A DNA stretch of 64,000 nucleotides from Paraescarpia echinospica (GCA_020002185.1 CM034543.1:26279462-26343461), one strand, 5' to 3'. Counted from the first letter of the stretch, positions 11,960 through 24,828 are shown. Translations and numbers: made by a program. The notes: a model not told the origin generated them from the sequence alone.

Positions 11960-14450
11960 ATGTTTTGTTTATTCACAATTCTTTGGCAATTGAAGTACAA
12001 CAGTTTGATGTTGAGTTTAATGAAGAACTATTTTGAAACTGAAAGGGAAGGATACCCTTCTCGTAGGCTCTTTTTATAGAAGCCCTAACAGCACCATTGA
12101 GTACAATGACAACCTTAAGAAACTATTAGATAAAATAAGTGAGAAATATTGTTCACATGTTCTACTACTTGGAGATTTCAACTACCTAAAGATTGATTAG
12201 GAACTAATCTCAACTACAGCAGCAAGTACTGATTACAATTAAATGATTTAAATTTATTGAAAAAAATCGAGAATGTTGCTTGGTGCAACATATTACAGAG
12301 CCCACTAAAGATAGAGGTACAACCGAGCCATCGATCCTTGATATTGTACTATCTAGTGAATATACCAAGATCTCAACAATCGAGACAGCCTCAGCATTAG
12401 TAAGAAGCGACCATTCTGTTATCAAAGTGGTTCTCAACTGCACACCAGTATCTGAACAGATCATCAAAACTGTTTCTAAATATGATAAAGAGGATTATTT
12501 CCAAATGGATGACATGTTAAACATTGATTTGGAGGCAGAATTTTCTAATCACCAGGTATATGTGCAAGCCCAATGGGATATCTCTACTTCGAAAATTACA
12601 TATGCAGAAGAGCAATGTATACCAAAGAAGGTGATATCGGAAAGAGCCAGAAAATACCCAGTACCACTAGACGTGAAAACCCGAGCTAAAATCATAAGGA
12701 AAAACAGATTTTGGAAGAAATATCTTCTAACCAAAGATGTCCAAGCTTATCAAGAATTTTGTCGATTGTGCAATCAGGTCAGGAGACTGACAAGAAAGGC
12801 ACAGAAACTGTTGAAAAGAATATCATTAATCAAATGAAACATAATCCTAAAAAATTCTGGCAATACGCCCAGGCAAAAATGAAGACAAAAACGGGAATAC
12901 CCAACTTGAGAACCAGAGAGAGACATTCCGGAGGAACCTATAAGATGTTATGTCACAATAGAATCTTGCAATATCAACCCACCGATAGTGGCATCAAAAC
13001 TAAAAAAACTAGACATTTAAATCATCACGACCTGATTGCCTCCATCCTCGTGTCTTAAACGAATTAGCAACGAGCATCAGCACTCCATTATCAATCATAT
13101 TTAACACATCACTCACAACAGAAAAACTATCTACAGGCTGGAAACAAGCTAACATATCTGCGATTCATAAGAAACGAAGTAAAATCCAAGCACAGAACTA
13201 CCGACCAGTCAGTTTAACGAAAGCAGTAGTGAAAATATTGGAAGGGAAAGTCAGAGACAACATCACTGAATATATGAAAGAAAATGACCTGCTGAGCGAT
13301 AAGCAATTTGGATTCATCATGGGCCGTTCTACAGTATTTCAACTATTGAAAGTACTCGATTCATGGAATGAAACACTGGATAATGGAGGATGCGTAGACA
13401 TAGTATATTGTGATTTTTTGAAAACTTTCGACAAGGTTCCACATATTCGACTCATTGAGAAACTCCAGAGTTATGGCAAAAAAGGGAACATTTTTAATTG
13501 CGCCATAGCTCTGCTGGCCCAGGGAAGACAACAAGTAAGACTAAAAACACATTTTCAAATTGGCAGTAGGTAATCAGTGGAATATACCACGAGGATCAGT
13601 GATTGTCCCCCTTCTTTTTTATATTCACAAATGATTTACCTGATATTATAAAGAGCTCTTATATTTTCTTGTTTGTGGATCATATGAAGCTCTGCAATCC
13701 TATTTATACCGAAGAGGACTGCACAAAACTGCAACAAGATATTAGTTCTGCCGAACGCTGGACAGATACATCACTTTTGCAATTCCATCCAGATAAATAT
13801 AGCAATATGAAAATTTGATCACCATATACAAGGAATAAACGCTATTCACTGTGAAACAACTAGACAACACATAATACAATTATGGACAAAGTGATAGATA
13901 TTGGAGTCACTTTTGATTCATCGCGTAATTTTGAGGCATATATGTCAGAAAAAAAATAATAAAGCCAATTCGATGATGGGGATAATCCGACGTATTTTCG
14001 ATCACATGGCTGAAACATTCACACATTGTATACGCTGATCAGAAAGAAGTCGTTTCTTAATAAAACATATGACAACTCTTGAAAATGTTCAGGACAGAGC
14101 AACCAAATTAATTCCCGGTTTCAAATGAATACAAAGAACGTTTACAGAGACCGAAATTTCCATCTCCATCATAACGTCGCCCCAGAGGAGATATGTTTGA
14201 AATGTATAAGATACTAACAGGGAAATATGATCCAGCAGTCTCATTCAATGTTGTTACATTCAGGGCTAACGAAGCATGTACAAGAGGGCACCACCTAAAA
14301 TATTTAAAGAGAGATATCGTTTAAATATTATAAATAACTCACTTATATACCGAAGCACATATGTATGTCAAAATCTCCCACAGTCTGTGGTTGACGCTTC
14401 ACCGGTGCAGTTGTTTTGTTGCAAAAATAGATAAGCACCTTCTGAAAACT
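11960..14450 (+). mobile_element. Decayed non-LTR retrotransposon (endonuclease plus RT)
   Basis: Pieces of one LINE polyprotein lie in order on the + strand. An apurinic-type endonuclease part has SFYRSPNS and LLGDFNY near 12.08-12.2 kb, and SDHSVI near 12.41 kb. The reverse transcriptase part (13229-13573) has SDKQFGF and DFLKTFDKVPH, followed by the active-site region with FVDH in place of FADD (near 13670). A C-terminal segment with ENVQDRATKLIPG, YKILTGKYDP and TRGHHLKY (14.08-14.3 kb) closes it. Stops and frameshifts separate the pieces and the catalytic Asp pair is lost, so it is dead. The architecture fits the CR1/Jockey side of LINEs; the exact clade is not assigned. Confidence 0.85.
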
Positions 14451-15892
14451 GAATACACTGCCCCACTGCTATCTTGGATTGTGCCAGACGCATCCGCACA
14501 GTCCGAGCAGATGTCAAAAGCGAGAGCTGGCATGTAAGAGGCAGAGGCAGTAATGTCTAGTCAAGCCAGAAGGGGACCTGTAAGATGTCATTCACTTTAA
14601 TTTTCAGGTCTTAAAAATGTCCCAGCAACATTGAAGTTCATTTTTGCAAGACAAAAAGAGAGAATCAGGAAGTGGGAGACACTGGAGCCAGTACTGCCTA
14701 TGATACAGAGCTAACTGCACCAATGATCGGCTCGGGACATCTCATCGGTTGCTCCTTACAACCCTACTGTGGACAGTAGTGTCACAGCCTGATCTCTCAC
14801 AGTTGACCCACACCGTGTGGAAGTACCCTGCAGGGGAGGGAAATATCGGCCCCCAAGCCTTCCGGCGTTCCCATAACCGGTGTGGTCATCCATGCCACGT
14901 GATATAACCCTATATATTGAGCACGTCAAGCTGCAATTAACATAGGAAATTTACCTGCTTTTATAACCTGCCAGACACAGACAGGCGAAATTGTGGTGTG
15001 AACTTTTCAACTTTAATTAATCTTGGATATCTTCACCAAGTGAAGTTATTTATTCGTCAGAGTGGTATTAAAACTTTGCTCATATGTTATGTTACATGAT
15101 ATATTGCAGTAAATGTATGTATACGCGGCGTAAATAATATTACTAATCTATTATATGTATTCTGATGTATGCAAGTTCATGGATAGTTATGGCTGAATAC
15201 GATAGGGGGCGAATCCAAGATGGCGCACACAGTGGGGAAACTTCCAAAACTCGGATCATAGTTATTCTGGATCTGTATATTACGTTGACCGATCAATCTT
15301 GATAATTAAACAACGGTTGGTTTATAGTTGGAGGAAGCAAACAAGTAGAAGAAAAATAAAATATACAAAAGACCAAAGGTATGAGAGAGAGGAGAGAGAA
15401 AAAAATACATAAAATTGTCGTTGTCTTTTTCAGGTATCAGATCTAGGCCAATTCGGCAACCGTAGCGGTTCCCTGAGATAAACCCTGGCCGACACAGCCC
15501 TAGTCACTCATTTACCCTACTTCGGACAAGAAAAAAAACAAATAAATCAGAAGGAAATCTGGGTAAGCTCCCTTTCGAAAATACAAAAACTGGGAGCCTC
15601 TGCAACACATATTGTCTATGTATTATACCAACAACGGTTCAAGTACAGTACACAGTGCGGTATTAATGGTGACTTAAAAACGAGGAGAGATGATGTGAGA
15701 ATTTTTTTTTATGTGGCATTAATAAATGTTTCAACTAGTGAATTTATTTTGTGTGCTTTTAAATTACGATACATTTGTTTCAAGTACTTTGATCACTACC
15801 AAATAATCTAACTATAATTGGCCAAGCACAAGCGTTTGTGTATTTACATTGTGATTGGCAAGATGTCCTAATAACACATGACGCCAATGCGT
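14451..15892. other. Intergenic, no gene recognised
   Basis: No coding motif or clear repeat boundary was found. The first few hundred bases may be the 3' untranslated part of the LINE that ends near 14.45 kb. Short A-rich runs occur near 15.35-15.55 kb. Confidence 0.5.
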
Positions 15893-17441
15893 ATCTTCTT
15901 CTTCTTCCAATACACGCCTAGCCTCAACATGCTGAGGATACAGGCGGTGCCATGGCATGGCAGGCGAACAGGACATTTTTGTTTTGTTTTTAGAGTGCAA
16001 TATATAAGAACACAAATTATCGTGTAAATAAACATAAATACGTGCAGAAGAACTTGTTAACGTCTAAAACATGGGGTACTGCAAAGTCTGGATGTTGCTT
16101 TTAAACGCATACAGGCTGTTTTGATTTACAATATATTGAGGGAGGGAATTCCAAAGTCGAATGGTACTGGGGAAAAAAGAATACAAGTGGTAGTTGCATC
16201 TGGAGTGAGGGATAAGGTAAGATAAGGAATGTTGTTTTCTAGTGACTATATTTACAGGAATAAGGTATTGGTTTGCTGGTATACCCACTAGGCCATTTGC
16301 TATCTTGTACATCATACATAGTTTTGCATCAGTTCTTCTGTCTGATAAGGATCTCCATCCTAATGTCTGGAGCATGTCTGTTACACTGGAGGTATTGTGG
16401 TGGCGATATAAGACATATCGGGCTGCACGGCGTTGAATCATTTCTAGTTTGTTTATTTGTGTAAGGGTATATGGATCCCAGACAGTACAGCTGTTCTCCA
16501 CGATGGGTCTGACAAAGGTGAAGTAGGCCTGAGTTTTTATTTGAATTGACGGAACTTTGAGATTTCTGCGGAGGAAGCCTAGTGATCTATTTGCTTTTAG
16601 ACAAATGTTATTTATGTGGGCATTCCACCGGAGATCTGAGGTTATGGTTATACCAAGATATTTTACCTGTGAAACAGTTTCTAGTGTTTGACCGTGAAGC
16701 ATGTATTGATTGTTAATGACAGTTTTGTTTCTTGTTACAGGTATGACATGGCATTTTTGAAGATTGAATTCCATGTTCCAGGTTATGGCCCATTTTCCAA
16801 GTTTGTGAAGATCTTCCTGGAGCACAGCTGTATTTGTCTTAGGCTTAAGGGCTATATACATTATGGTGTCATCAGCAAAAAGTCTAACTGTAGATGTAAT
16901 ATTGTCTGGGATGTCATTTATGTAAAAGAGGAATAGACAAGGGCCAAGTACAGAGCCTTGTGGTACTCCTGATGTTACGGGTACCTCAGAGGAGGCCTCG
17001 CCCTCTATTATGACTCTTTGAGTTCTGTCTGTTAAAAATGATCGAATCCAGGAATTTGTTTTGCCTTGGATGCCATAGTGATGGAGTTTGTAAATCAGTT
17101 TTTTATGGCTGACCTTATCAAATGCTTTAGAGAAGTCCATCACTATGACATCCGTTTGCATGCCAGACTGCATATGGGTAACTAAGTCATGTATGAACTG
17201 AATAAGCTGTGTCTCACAAGATACTTGGGAGCGAAAGCCATGTTGAAGATGATAAAGAATGTTGTGTGAATGTGCATGTTTCATTATACTACTAACCAAG
17301 ACATGTTCCATTAGTTTTGATGCTATGCATGTCAGGGAAATGGGCCTATAATTTGAAGCTATGTATTTTTGACCATTCTTGAAAATAGGTGAGACATTTG
17401 CTTTTAGCCAGTCTGTGGGGACTTCTCCTGTAGCATAGGTG
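15893..17441 (-). mobile_element. 5'-truncated LINE with an open reverse transcriptase frame
   Basis: On the minus strand an uninterrupted frame runs from about 17440 to a stop at 16064. The conventional ATG at 17311 gives 415 residues, but homology extends upstream (DWLKANVSPIFKNG, NYRPISLT), so the ATG is internal and the element is truncated at its 5' end. RT motifs are in order: QHGFRS, VIVMDFSKAFDKV (residues ~55-67), SGVPQGSVLGP (~114-124) and the catalytic FADD (145-148). A C-terminal LGFLRRNLK/RRAARYVLYRY-like region follows. The element ends in a (GAA)n tail, seen as CTTCTTCTTCTTCC at 15896 on the + strand. No endonuclease domain is present. Confidence 0.9.
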
Positions 17442-18187
17442 TATCTACATTACGATTCAGTACAAAAGTAACGTTTAAAGACAATACCAATGTTCTTTTC
17501 TTGCGCGTGCCTGCCGCCGTGAATAGACTAGTCAACAATAACGAATTTTCTTGTTGTACCCAAAGGCATATATAGAACAGACCACAACTACTTGCTGTTT
17601 TAAACATCGAAAGTGCCTACCTTCCTTCTGCTAGCGCTGTTGCAGCCATCTTGCAATGGCTACCCCTTCACGCTGTCCTTTCCGGCATTTGTTTCCATGT
17701 CCTATAGTGCGTTGCACAGTTGAAATCACCTGTTACACGAAGCACCATATCGAGCGTCAAGCGAATATAGTTTGTTACATGCATAGCATGTGAGCTGGAC
17801 CCACGCAAGTCAACCATCCACCAGTAAAGTCAGTGTTGCAATGAAACCCGTCGTGTCACCTATATTTCAACCACTGTATTCCTAATGATTGTTTACGCTT
17901 CTCAGTCACACGTGCACAACAACTGTCAGGTGGAACTCGACAGAGGTAGTCGTATTAAATTCAAAGTCAAATTAAATCCTCTTGGCGCGTGATTAAGGAG
18001 GTTCCATTGTTGGGCTCGAACGTGATTCCTAGAATGTTCACCGGTAATTGAATCAATGCATTGTCTCTGAGGTATTGAACCATGACTTTATTTGTGAACG
18101 AAGCACAGTTGGCCTGTATGTAGGAATAGCCTGTCATTCGTTAGTTAAATGTGCAAAGATCCATAACCGTACCCAATTACGAGTGAT

Positions 18188-18242
<55 letters not shown>

Positions 18243-19013
18243 GGAGGTAGCCAGGGAGGGACGCAGGGAGAGAGGGAGATAGGGAGAAAGGTGAGAGGGA
18301 GAGAGGGAGAGAGAGGCGGACAGAGAGAGGGAGAGAGAGGCGGACAGACAGACAGACGGACAGACAGATATGAGACAAACAGACATACAGACATACACCA
18401 ACGCAAATTGCCAACATTACTTCAGAACAAAACTCAGAAAACAATTGCAGCGCCACTCTTTTTTTTTTTGCTTCTGCCGTTCATGTGGTAATTCTGATTC
18501 TTAGTTTTACAAATTGTGGCATCCATTGTTTAATGTTATCCTTGGTGTATGTGTTAATGCGTAGAGAAGAGCACACTATTGCAAAAGGGAACATTTGGTG
18601 TACACACTGGCAACAATGGGTAAAATTTGTGAAACTAATATTATATATTGATATGCTTTGACGAATTAAAAATTGCATTATGAGATCGTCCATAACTATG
18701 CTAAATACAAATTTCTAGTAAGGCAACATGTCTGATACACTGTATAATCTATATTTTGTCTCAACTCCAAACATTATATCGTAAGGTATTTGGTATTTAT
18801 TTACGAAGAAAACATTAAAAGTAATGTATAATGTATTATTTGTTATAACTGCACCATTTAGTGATCAAAAGGAAACGGCACTAATCACATGGGGAGGAGG
18901 GTGAAAGTCGATTTTGTTTACAGAACACTTGATATGGTGCATTTTGGTGACACAAACTCATTTTAAGCCAATAATTTTTATTTTTTATTTTAACTTGATT
19001 CATGAAGACTATT
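17442..19013. other. Intergenic; contains a GA microsatellite
   Basis: No gene was recognised. The stretch 18187-18240 is an uninterrupted (GA)n microsatellite. It passes into GGGAGAGA and GGACAGACAGACA purine-rich repeats to about 18370. Open frames reading SLSLSL or REREREREE across it come from the dinucleotide repeat. Confidence 0.85.
18187..18370. repeat. (GA)n microsatellite with purine-rich extension
   Basis: About 54 bp of perfect GA dinucleotide is followed by degenerate GGGAGA and GACAGACG units. The purine strand is +. Confidence 0.95.
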
Positions 19014-19175
19014 GGTACACAAATATCCACCACTGTCTATAGCCAGGATCTCATTAATACAGCTGTGTGAACTAGAGCAATGTAGAGTGGACAAACTTGC
19101 CCAAGGTTCGAAACGGCAACACAGGAAACACTGGTTCTCTCGATTGAGAATCGGATGCTCTTGTCACTGCGTTCT
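19014..19175 (-). mobile_element. SINE family 1, 3'-truncated copy, minus strand
   Basis: Read in reverse complement, the sequence has the family 1 head (CAGTGACAAGAGCATCCGAT), a degenerate B-box (GTTTCGAACC) and the start of the body (GTTCACACAGCTGTATTAAT). It then stops before the middle of the element. Confidence 0.7.
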
Positions 19176-19632
19176 AATATTAAATTAATCTTCTTCGTGT
19201 CATTTTTGTTTCATAATATACAGTTTGTGTTATGTTTATCCTTGTATAATGACCATTACTAGTATTATTGTCCCATTCCAGATGTCACAGTTTAATAGAT
19301 TAGCTCCAATTAAGGAGCTAATCTATCGAAAGGAGTTGAAAGGATAACCATTTATTGCATATTTTATCAAAAACAGAGACACTTTGCGCTGCTTTAGCAT
19401 ATCATGTGACATTGGATATACTATAATGCAATTCAGTCATCTGCTTTAGCAGCAACCCTTAACGAGAAAATTTATAAATCAAAATAACACTAGTTTCATA
19501 CGTCAAAACATATAATATATAGTTCCATGGTTTGCCGCATGGGTGCGGCAAAGGTGCTACGTTTTAAAGGGAGCGTGCATTATCCCTACCAGTGTGACTA
19601 TGCCTTGGTACATAACAACTTATTTCAAGTTA

Positions 19633-20410
19633 TTACCTTGCGGCCACCGTGAACGATTTGTTTGTTGCACTATGTGAGTTATAATTATTACGGAGGGTAT
19701 GCTCTCTCTCTCTCGTGCTACAGTTGTAGTGGCCTACATGGGTGAGGTCTATCTCGAGTTGAGGCATTGCAATTGGTCTGACTGCAATGGCCTCCACTGC
19801 ATATCGCATTGACAACCCCCTTCGTCCGACTATATCAAATACGTCTTCCCGCAGTCTTCCAATCTCATCTTTATTTTCCTGTGGTCTAATCGTTTTCTGC
19901 CTTTTTTCTTTGGCACGCAACCCGTCTCATTTTTCGTGAAGTGACTTCTTCATAAAATCCTGCTTCCTACTAATCTTCCTGGCAAACTAAACTGCACCTC
20001 AGTCTGTAACCTCGTAATCCCCCTGTCCATCCCGTCGCTCCTGTACTTCACTGGACCAAATTACAATTAATTCTCGCAAACTTGCATCTTACGTTAATTG
20101 TTGTTGCTTTGCTCTGTCGGCGCCTCTGTATCCGTATCATACATCCATGACGGTGTTGTACGCGATATCGGGACTTTCCGTTTCAACTTGTTGATATTTT
20201 CTGTCAATCCCTTCCTTCATCCGTGCATTCGCTCCTGCATGAATCCCACGTCGTACCTCTACTTCCGAATGGCCATTAATAATGACAATTCTGTCAAAGT
20301 ATACAAAGCGGTTAGTCTCCTTCTTCCTCAACCTGATGTTCAACTCCTCTCTCTGCTGTCCAGCCCAGGTAACATAACTTCTCCTGGCTCACCCTCATTC
20401 CATGCTTCTT
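19633..20410 (-). mobile_element. Probable LINE C-terminal fragment, decayed
   Basis: Minus-strand frames carry phrases typical of the post-RT region of non-LTR elements. EKLCYLG is near 20.37 kb, and FDRIVIINGHSEVEVRRGIH with AGANARMK is at ~20.22-20.3 kb, followed by a basic region to 19633. The frames are broken by stops between the pieces. The assignment rests on short motifs only, with an RTE-type element the best guess. Confidence 0.4.
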
Positions 20411-20739
20411 GAAAGCCTCTTTCCGTTCCTCCAAACATTTATTTCTTGTTTGCACTCTGACACTATATTACCAGATTGACTGCTTACATTACCTTCTTCT
20501 TAATATAATTCATATTGATCTTCTTGCGAATATGCCAAGTAAAATAACCCATCAATACAAAATGCACACTTTAATGTATGTACAATGCGTACATGCCATC
20601 GTCTCACATAAAGTGATAAACACTACTTAAGCGTTAAGCTGAACAAAAACAGGTATATATAACAATTTATAGTTAATCACGTTTCTTTAAATCCGTATTC
20701 TCAAAATGTATTTTAACTCTTGCGTACTGATTGTAAGCA

Positions 20740-21042
20740 AGGAGACTCTTATTTCGAGAATGCGCGACCAGAAATGCGGAAAGACGCCGTGGGTACGTGG
20801 CGCTCGCGATGTCGTCTAGCTGTTTTTCGCCAATCGCCAATTTATCGTGGTAACCACTGTTGACGTCATCGCTAACGTAGAGGCTGCATGGCTATTGTAT
20901 GAATCTGGTAGACATTGTACTGGGACTTCCAATGTCACCTTTCTGACAATCATCCCACACAGACATTGAAGAGCAAGTTTGGTGTGCAGACAATCATTGT
21001 TGAAGAAGTTTGTAGATACGTTCAATATTTGTCGATCTTACA
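20740..21042 (+). promoter_or_regulatory. CEP135: Candidate CEP135 promoter (CpG-rich, 2x CCAAT, CRE)
   Basis: CpG dinucleotides are far denser here than in the surrounding AT-rich sequence (for example GCGCGACC, GTGGCGCTCGCGATGTCG). Two CCAAT boxes lie at 20830-20834 and 20837-20841, followed by a perfect CRE, TGACGTCA, at 20861-20868. A first-exon-like ATG and donor follow at 21043-21075. The block stands 2.9 kb upstream of the first conserved CEP135 exon with no other gene between. NF-Y and CREB/ATF sites are common in housekeeping and cell-cycle promoters; the link to CEP135 is inferred from position. Confidence 0.5.
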
Positions 21043-21075
21043 ATGGCTTGCCGCGGTGGACATACGAGACAGAAG
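21043..21075 (+). CDS. CEP135: Candidate CEP135 first exon (in-frame N-terminal extension)
   Basis: ATG at 21043 opens eleven codons (MACRGGHTRQK) ending at a good donor, CAGAAG|GTGAGA. Joined to the acceptor at 23906 (GTGGTTTCAG|TAC), it stays in frame through eight further codons (YDKEEHFK) into the conserved start MSVTT at 23931. It could be a coding exon giving a 19-residue extension, or simply a 5' untranslated exon whose frame is open by chance. The vertebrate protein starts at the position equivalent to 23931. Confidence 0.4.
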
Positions 21076-22093
21076 GTGAGACATTCCACTGTTGGCACTA
21101 AGTCTTCGATAGCCCACTATTTTAAAGCTTAGTCCTCCCTAAATATCACCTGCTGTACGTAATGTGTACTGTACGCTTACAACAGTGGAATCAGCAATAT
21201 AGATAACATATACGTTAAAAAAGGCTACAATTCATCAACAAATATATTTTTGAGAAGTATTTTTGTGTTTGCATCGTCTTAAGACTTAGCTAGTTTATTC
21301 GGATCAATGTCTGTATCATGTTAAAAGACGACACAGTAGGGTATAAACCGATTGGAAAGAAACTTTGAAACAAAGTATTATAATGCCATAATAACAGTAA
21401 CGCTAATAGATAGATAATGTTTGGGTGCATAAATTAATTCTCCCGTATCGCTCTTCAAATGAAGGGTGAAATGCACTTCCTGTTTATTACCCGCAATGTT
21501 CAAACAAAAAGTTCTTGACGACCAAATATAAACGGATAAAGTTATGAAAAGTATCCTAACTTTACGATATGATTGCTGAATAACATATAAGCACGTTAGA
21601 TGCTTATTATGAACGCCTAGTATAATCTGGGGTACGTGTTTGTATACGATAGCTTTAAAGCAATCCTCTATTATCGCAACGATCCACGACAGCGTCAAGT
21701 TTCAACTTGCTAAACGTAACTTTTACAGACGTGGATTTTTTTCAGAAATGTTGATCCATCCTGGAGAATTCATTTATGGAAACAACAAGTAATTCTGAAG
21801 TCATGTAATATCATAATTTATTCAAAACGGCCGCCAAATATTATGAGTAATATCATAACTCCATACAACTCAAGTTTGGAGTAAATCACCTAAGGCTAAG
21901 ACCTAAGATAACAAGGAACTTTGTATGCAATAAAACGAAAACTACTAGTCACAGATTTCATTGGAAAGTGTAAAATGTTACGATTTCTATATCTACACCT
22001 TTGCCAGCCTAACTGCCAAAATAAAACTAGCCACAGATGAATGATGATAGCATATTTAGAAAGAACACACATATTTAGACAAAATATCACAAC

Positions 22094-23159
22094 ATGAACT
22101 CCATCCTGGGCCCCTGCTTGTTCTTAGCATACATCAACGACTTGCCTGAGAACCTGACGTCACCAGTCAGACTGTTTGCTGATGTCACAGCAGTGTACAC
22201 CGTGGTAAAGGCACTGAAAGACCATGAGCAACTACAACAAGACCTCCAGCGACTTGCCGAGTGGGAGAAGAACTGGGACATGGCCTTCCACCCAGAGAAG
22301 TGCACCACAAAGTACCTTGGCATCACCATCAACAAGGACTTGGGCTGGAACACCCACATCGACAACATCTGTGCAAGAGCCAATAAGACGTTAGGCTTCT
22401 TGCGGAGGAACTTGAAAATAGGGTCGACCTCCATCAAGCAGACAGCCTATAAGGCCTTCATAAAGCCCATCCTAGAGTACGCCTCAACGGTATGGGACCC
22501 CCATACCCAACGTGCCATAAACAAAATTGAGACTATACAACAAAGAGCTGCCAGGTATGTCCTTAGACGTTACCACAACACCTCTAGCATCAAGGACATG
22601 CTTGTGGAACTGCAGTGGCCCTCCCTACAACAACGCCGCCAAATAGCCCGACTGACCATGCTGTATAAAATTCACACCAACCAAGTCAGTGCCACTGGAC
22701 TGAAGAGAAAGCTGAAGCCACCACCACCATGCCAACGACGTGGCCACAGCCGTCAGTTCTCACAGCCACAGTGTCGCACTCAGTACCATCAGTATTCGTT
22801 CCTGCCCAGAACCATCAGGAAATAGAACATCCTTCCAGACCTAGTAGTAGAGGCCAACATAGTCAACACTTTTGTGTCTAGGATCTCCAGACTAACATTC
22901 AACTGCTAGGGTCCTTGTTAGAGAGCTGTAGATAACTAGTATTAGTAGTAGCTTTTGTAGTTGTTTTATTTGTTTTGTTTTTGTCTGTTTGTTCTGTTCT
23001 TTTGGGCCTGACACTGCCTTGTGCAGGGTTTATTAGTAGGGTGTATTTTTATCTATTTTGTAGAAGGTGGGTTTTTCTTTCCAAATGCCAGATCCCCAGA
23101 ATAGTGGCAGAATAATCATATATTGATTGTGGCTACTTAATGGAAGAAGAAGAAGAAGA
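22094..23159 (+). mobile_element. 5'-truncated LINE, inactive RT (FADV), (GAA)n tail
   Basis: A 243-codon frame (22094-22825) starts inside the RT domain at SILGPCLFLAYINDLPENL. It is of the same family as the 16-17 kb element (shared LGITI, LGFLRRNLK, RRAARYVL, YHNTSS). The catalytic motif reads FADV instead of FADD, and about 25 residues are missing in frame after HPEKCT. The element ends in GGAAGAAGAAGAAGAA at 23142-23158, the same tail type as the minus-strand copy. It lies in CEP135 intron 1 if the promoter call is right. Confidence 0.88.
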
Positions 23160-23906
23160 AATCAGTCCATTGTTTGACATTTCATAGATACTTCATCACA
23201 AGTGTCAATGTCCGAAGTATATCCATTTGCAAACGGAATCCGGCGCTTTGTCGTCACTGTCTGCATGTTCACTCATGAGTGATATTACATCATCATCACT
23301 AGGACAGTCACCATCGGAACATATATCACTATCGCTCATGTTGTCAATAATCCGTAAGACTTCGTACGGATCTGTGATCAAACGCGATCGCAGCATCATA
23401 GTTGCCAGTTACGGCTGAACACGATTTCGGCAGCGGCACTAAAATCTCAATTGCAACTCTACAACTACATATTTCACGATGCCATTACAGCAGGCAATAC
23501 CTAGTCTATTCAGCTATTGCTCAATACCCATATCCCCCGAGCTAAGAAGCAATAGAAAAACTGCACTGGACAACATATGACCACCCCTATGTCGTCGCGC
23601 AATATATTGTGCGACCGGTCTGTAAAGGTTAAGTTCACTCTGCCTGTGTAATGGTAGAGTTAATTCCATTGCCTATTAAAATTTCAAATATAACAAATAA
23701 ATTGGCCTGTCCAAAATTATTTGTTATATCTGAGATTTACTGTATATAATATTGCAAATAAGCTGAATGATGAATACACAAAACTTTATTAACCACTTTT
23801 TACATAAGTAGTATTCACATTATTTAATTTGATGAGATGGACATCTCCAGTAAGAAGAATTTTAGCAGACCAGTACAGCAGTTCTGACATTTAAATGTGG
23901 TTTCAG
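23160..23906. other. Intronic/5' region, no gene recognised
   Basis: AT-rich with short frames only. The end, GACATTTAAATGTGGTTTCAG, serves as the acceptor for the exon that starts at 23907. Confidence 0.5.
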
Positions 23907-23930
23907 TACGATAAAGAAGAACATTTCAAG

Positions 23931-24089
23931 ATGAGCGTGACAACAAACGTTCAGGAGTCCTTCACAAACCTGCGGAAGAGACTCGACCAGCTGGGATACC
24001 AGCAGCCCCTTGGCATCGAGTCTCTGCCTTTGGTGGAGCGGCTCTTTGCCGACCTGCTCCACACCACAGAGAGCCTTCGCAGCATCAAG
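23931..24089 (+). CDS. CEP135: CEP135 coding exon 1 (residues 1-53)
   Basis: This exon encodes the family's N-terminal signature: NLRKRLDQLGY followed by ESLPLVERLFADLLHTTESL. Human CEP135 has RKRLDQLGYRQ and LPLVEKLFSDLVHTTESL in the same place. ATG at 23931 is chosen because the human start falls at the equivalent residue. An in-frame reading also continues upstream to the acceptor at 23906. The donor is AAG|GTGTGT, phase 0. In the family this region forms the start of the N-terminal coiled coil involved in microtubule and centriole binding. Confidence 0.95.
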
Positions 24090-24159
24090 GTGTGTATAGT
24101 TGGCAGTCTAGAGCAAAGTTGTCTGTTCCGTTACTTGGAATTAGCCATGGGTGGTAATT

Positions 24160-24301
24160 ATTAGAGTGTCTGCAAGCGCCCTGATCTCAACTCCCTATGC
24201 TGATTGTGTCATGTGCTCAGTTCGATTGTCCAATAATGGAACTGAGCATGTGGTGGGTGAAGGATAGGGAGTCAAGATTGGGGCACTTACGGTCTCTAAT
24301 A
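24160..24301. mobile_element. Foldback MITE (~140 bp hairpin)
   Basis: The two halves are imperfect inverted repeats. TTAGAGTGTCTGCAAGCGCC pairs with GGGGCACTTACGGTCTCTAA, TCAACTCCCTAT with ATAGGGAGTCAAG, and GCTCAGTTC with GAACTGAGC around a ~15-nt loop. TTA at the left and TAA at the right edge are compatible with a Harbinger-type target site. It is in CEP135 intron 1-2 and would fold into a long hairpin in the pre-mRNA. Confidence 0.7.
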
Positions 24302-24828
24302 CCAAGACATTTGCTGAATTAGTTGTATTTCACCAGACCAGAAATCAGGAACTTCAAAGATATTGACAGGTATGAAAGTGAGCATCTGCATAAGTGCCAA
24401 TGACAGGCAATAGCAGTTGTTTAGTGTTGGAATGTTGTGTTTACAATTTGAATATTTTGCAGGTTCAACTTTGGAATTAATTACACTGTTTTAGGCTTAG
24501 TAATTACAATATAACGGGCAGCGTTCCTTCAACATATTTGTTCTAGTATTAAAAACAATTTATAAATGAATGTGAATAAATGAGAAATGGACATAGTACC
24601 CTTATTTTTAACCAAGTTTTAATTTAGGTTGCTTCATTTTTGGTTAAAATTGTTTATTTAAAATACTTTTCAGTCATTTAAAAAAATTCAAACAAATACC
24701 ATGCTAATACATATGTACCATGGCACACTAAAAAAGTAAACACTAGAAGTAAAGAAATTCACAGAATAGATACTATTTTGGTACAATAGCGAAATTATGT
24801 AATTATTGGTCATACATAAACTGTTTAA

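Noticed and set aside
18048..18491. 147-codon frame with RERERERE
   Set aside because: Produced by the (GA)n microsatellite.
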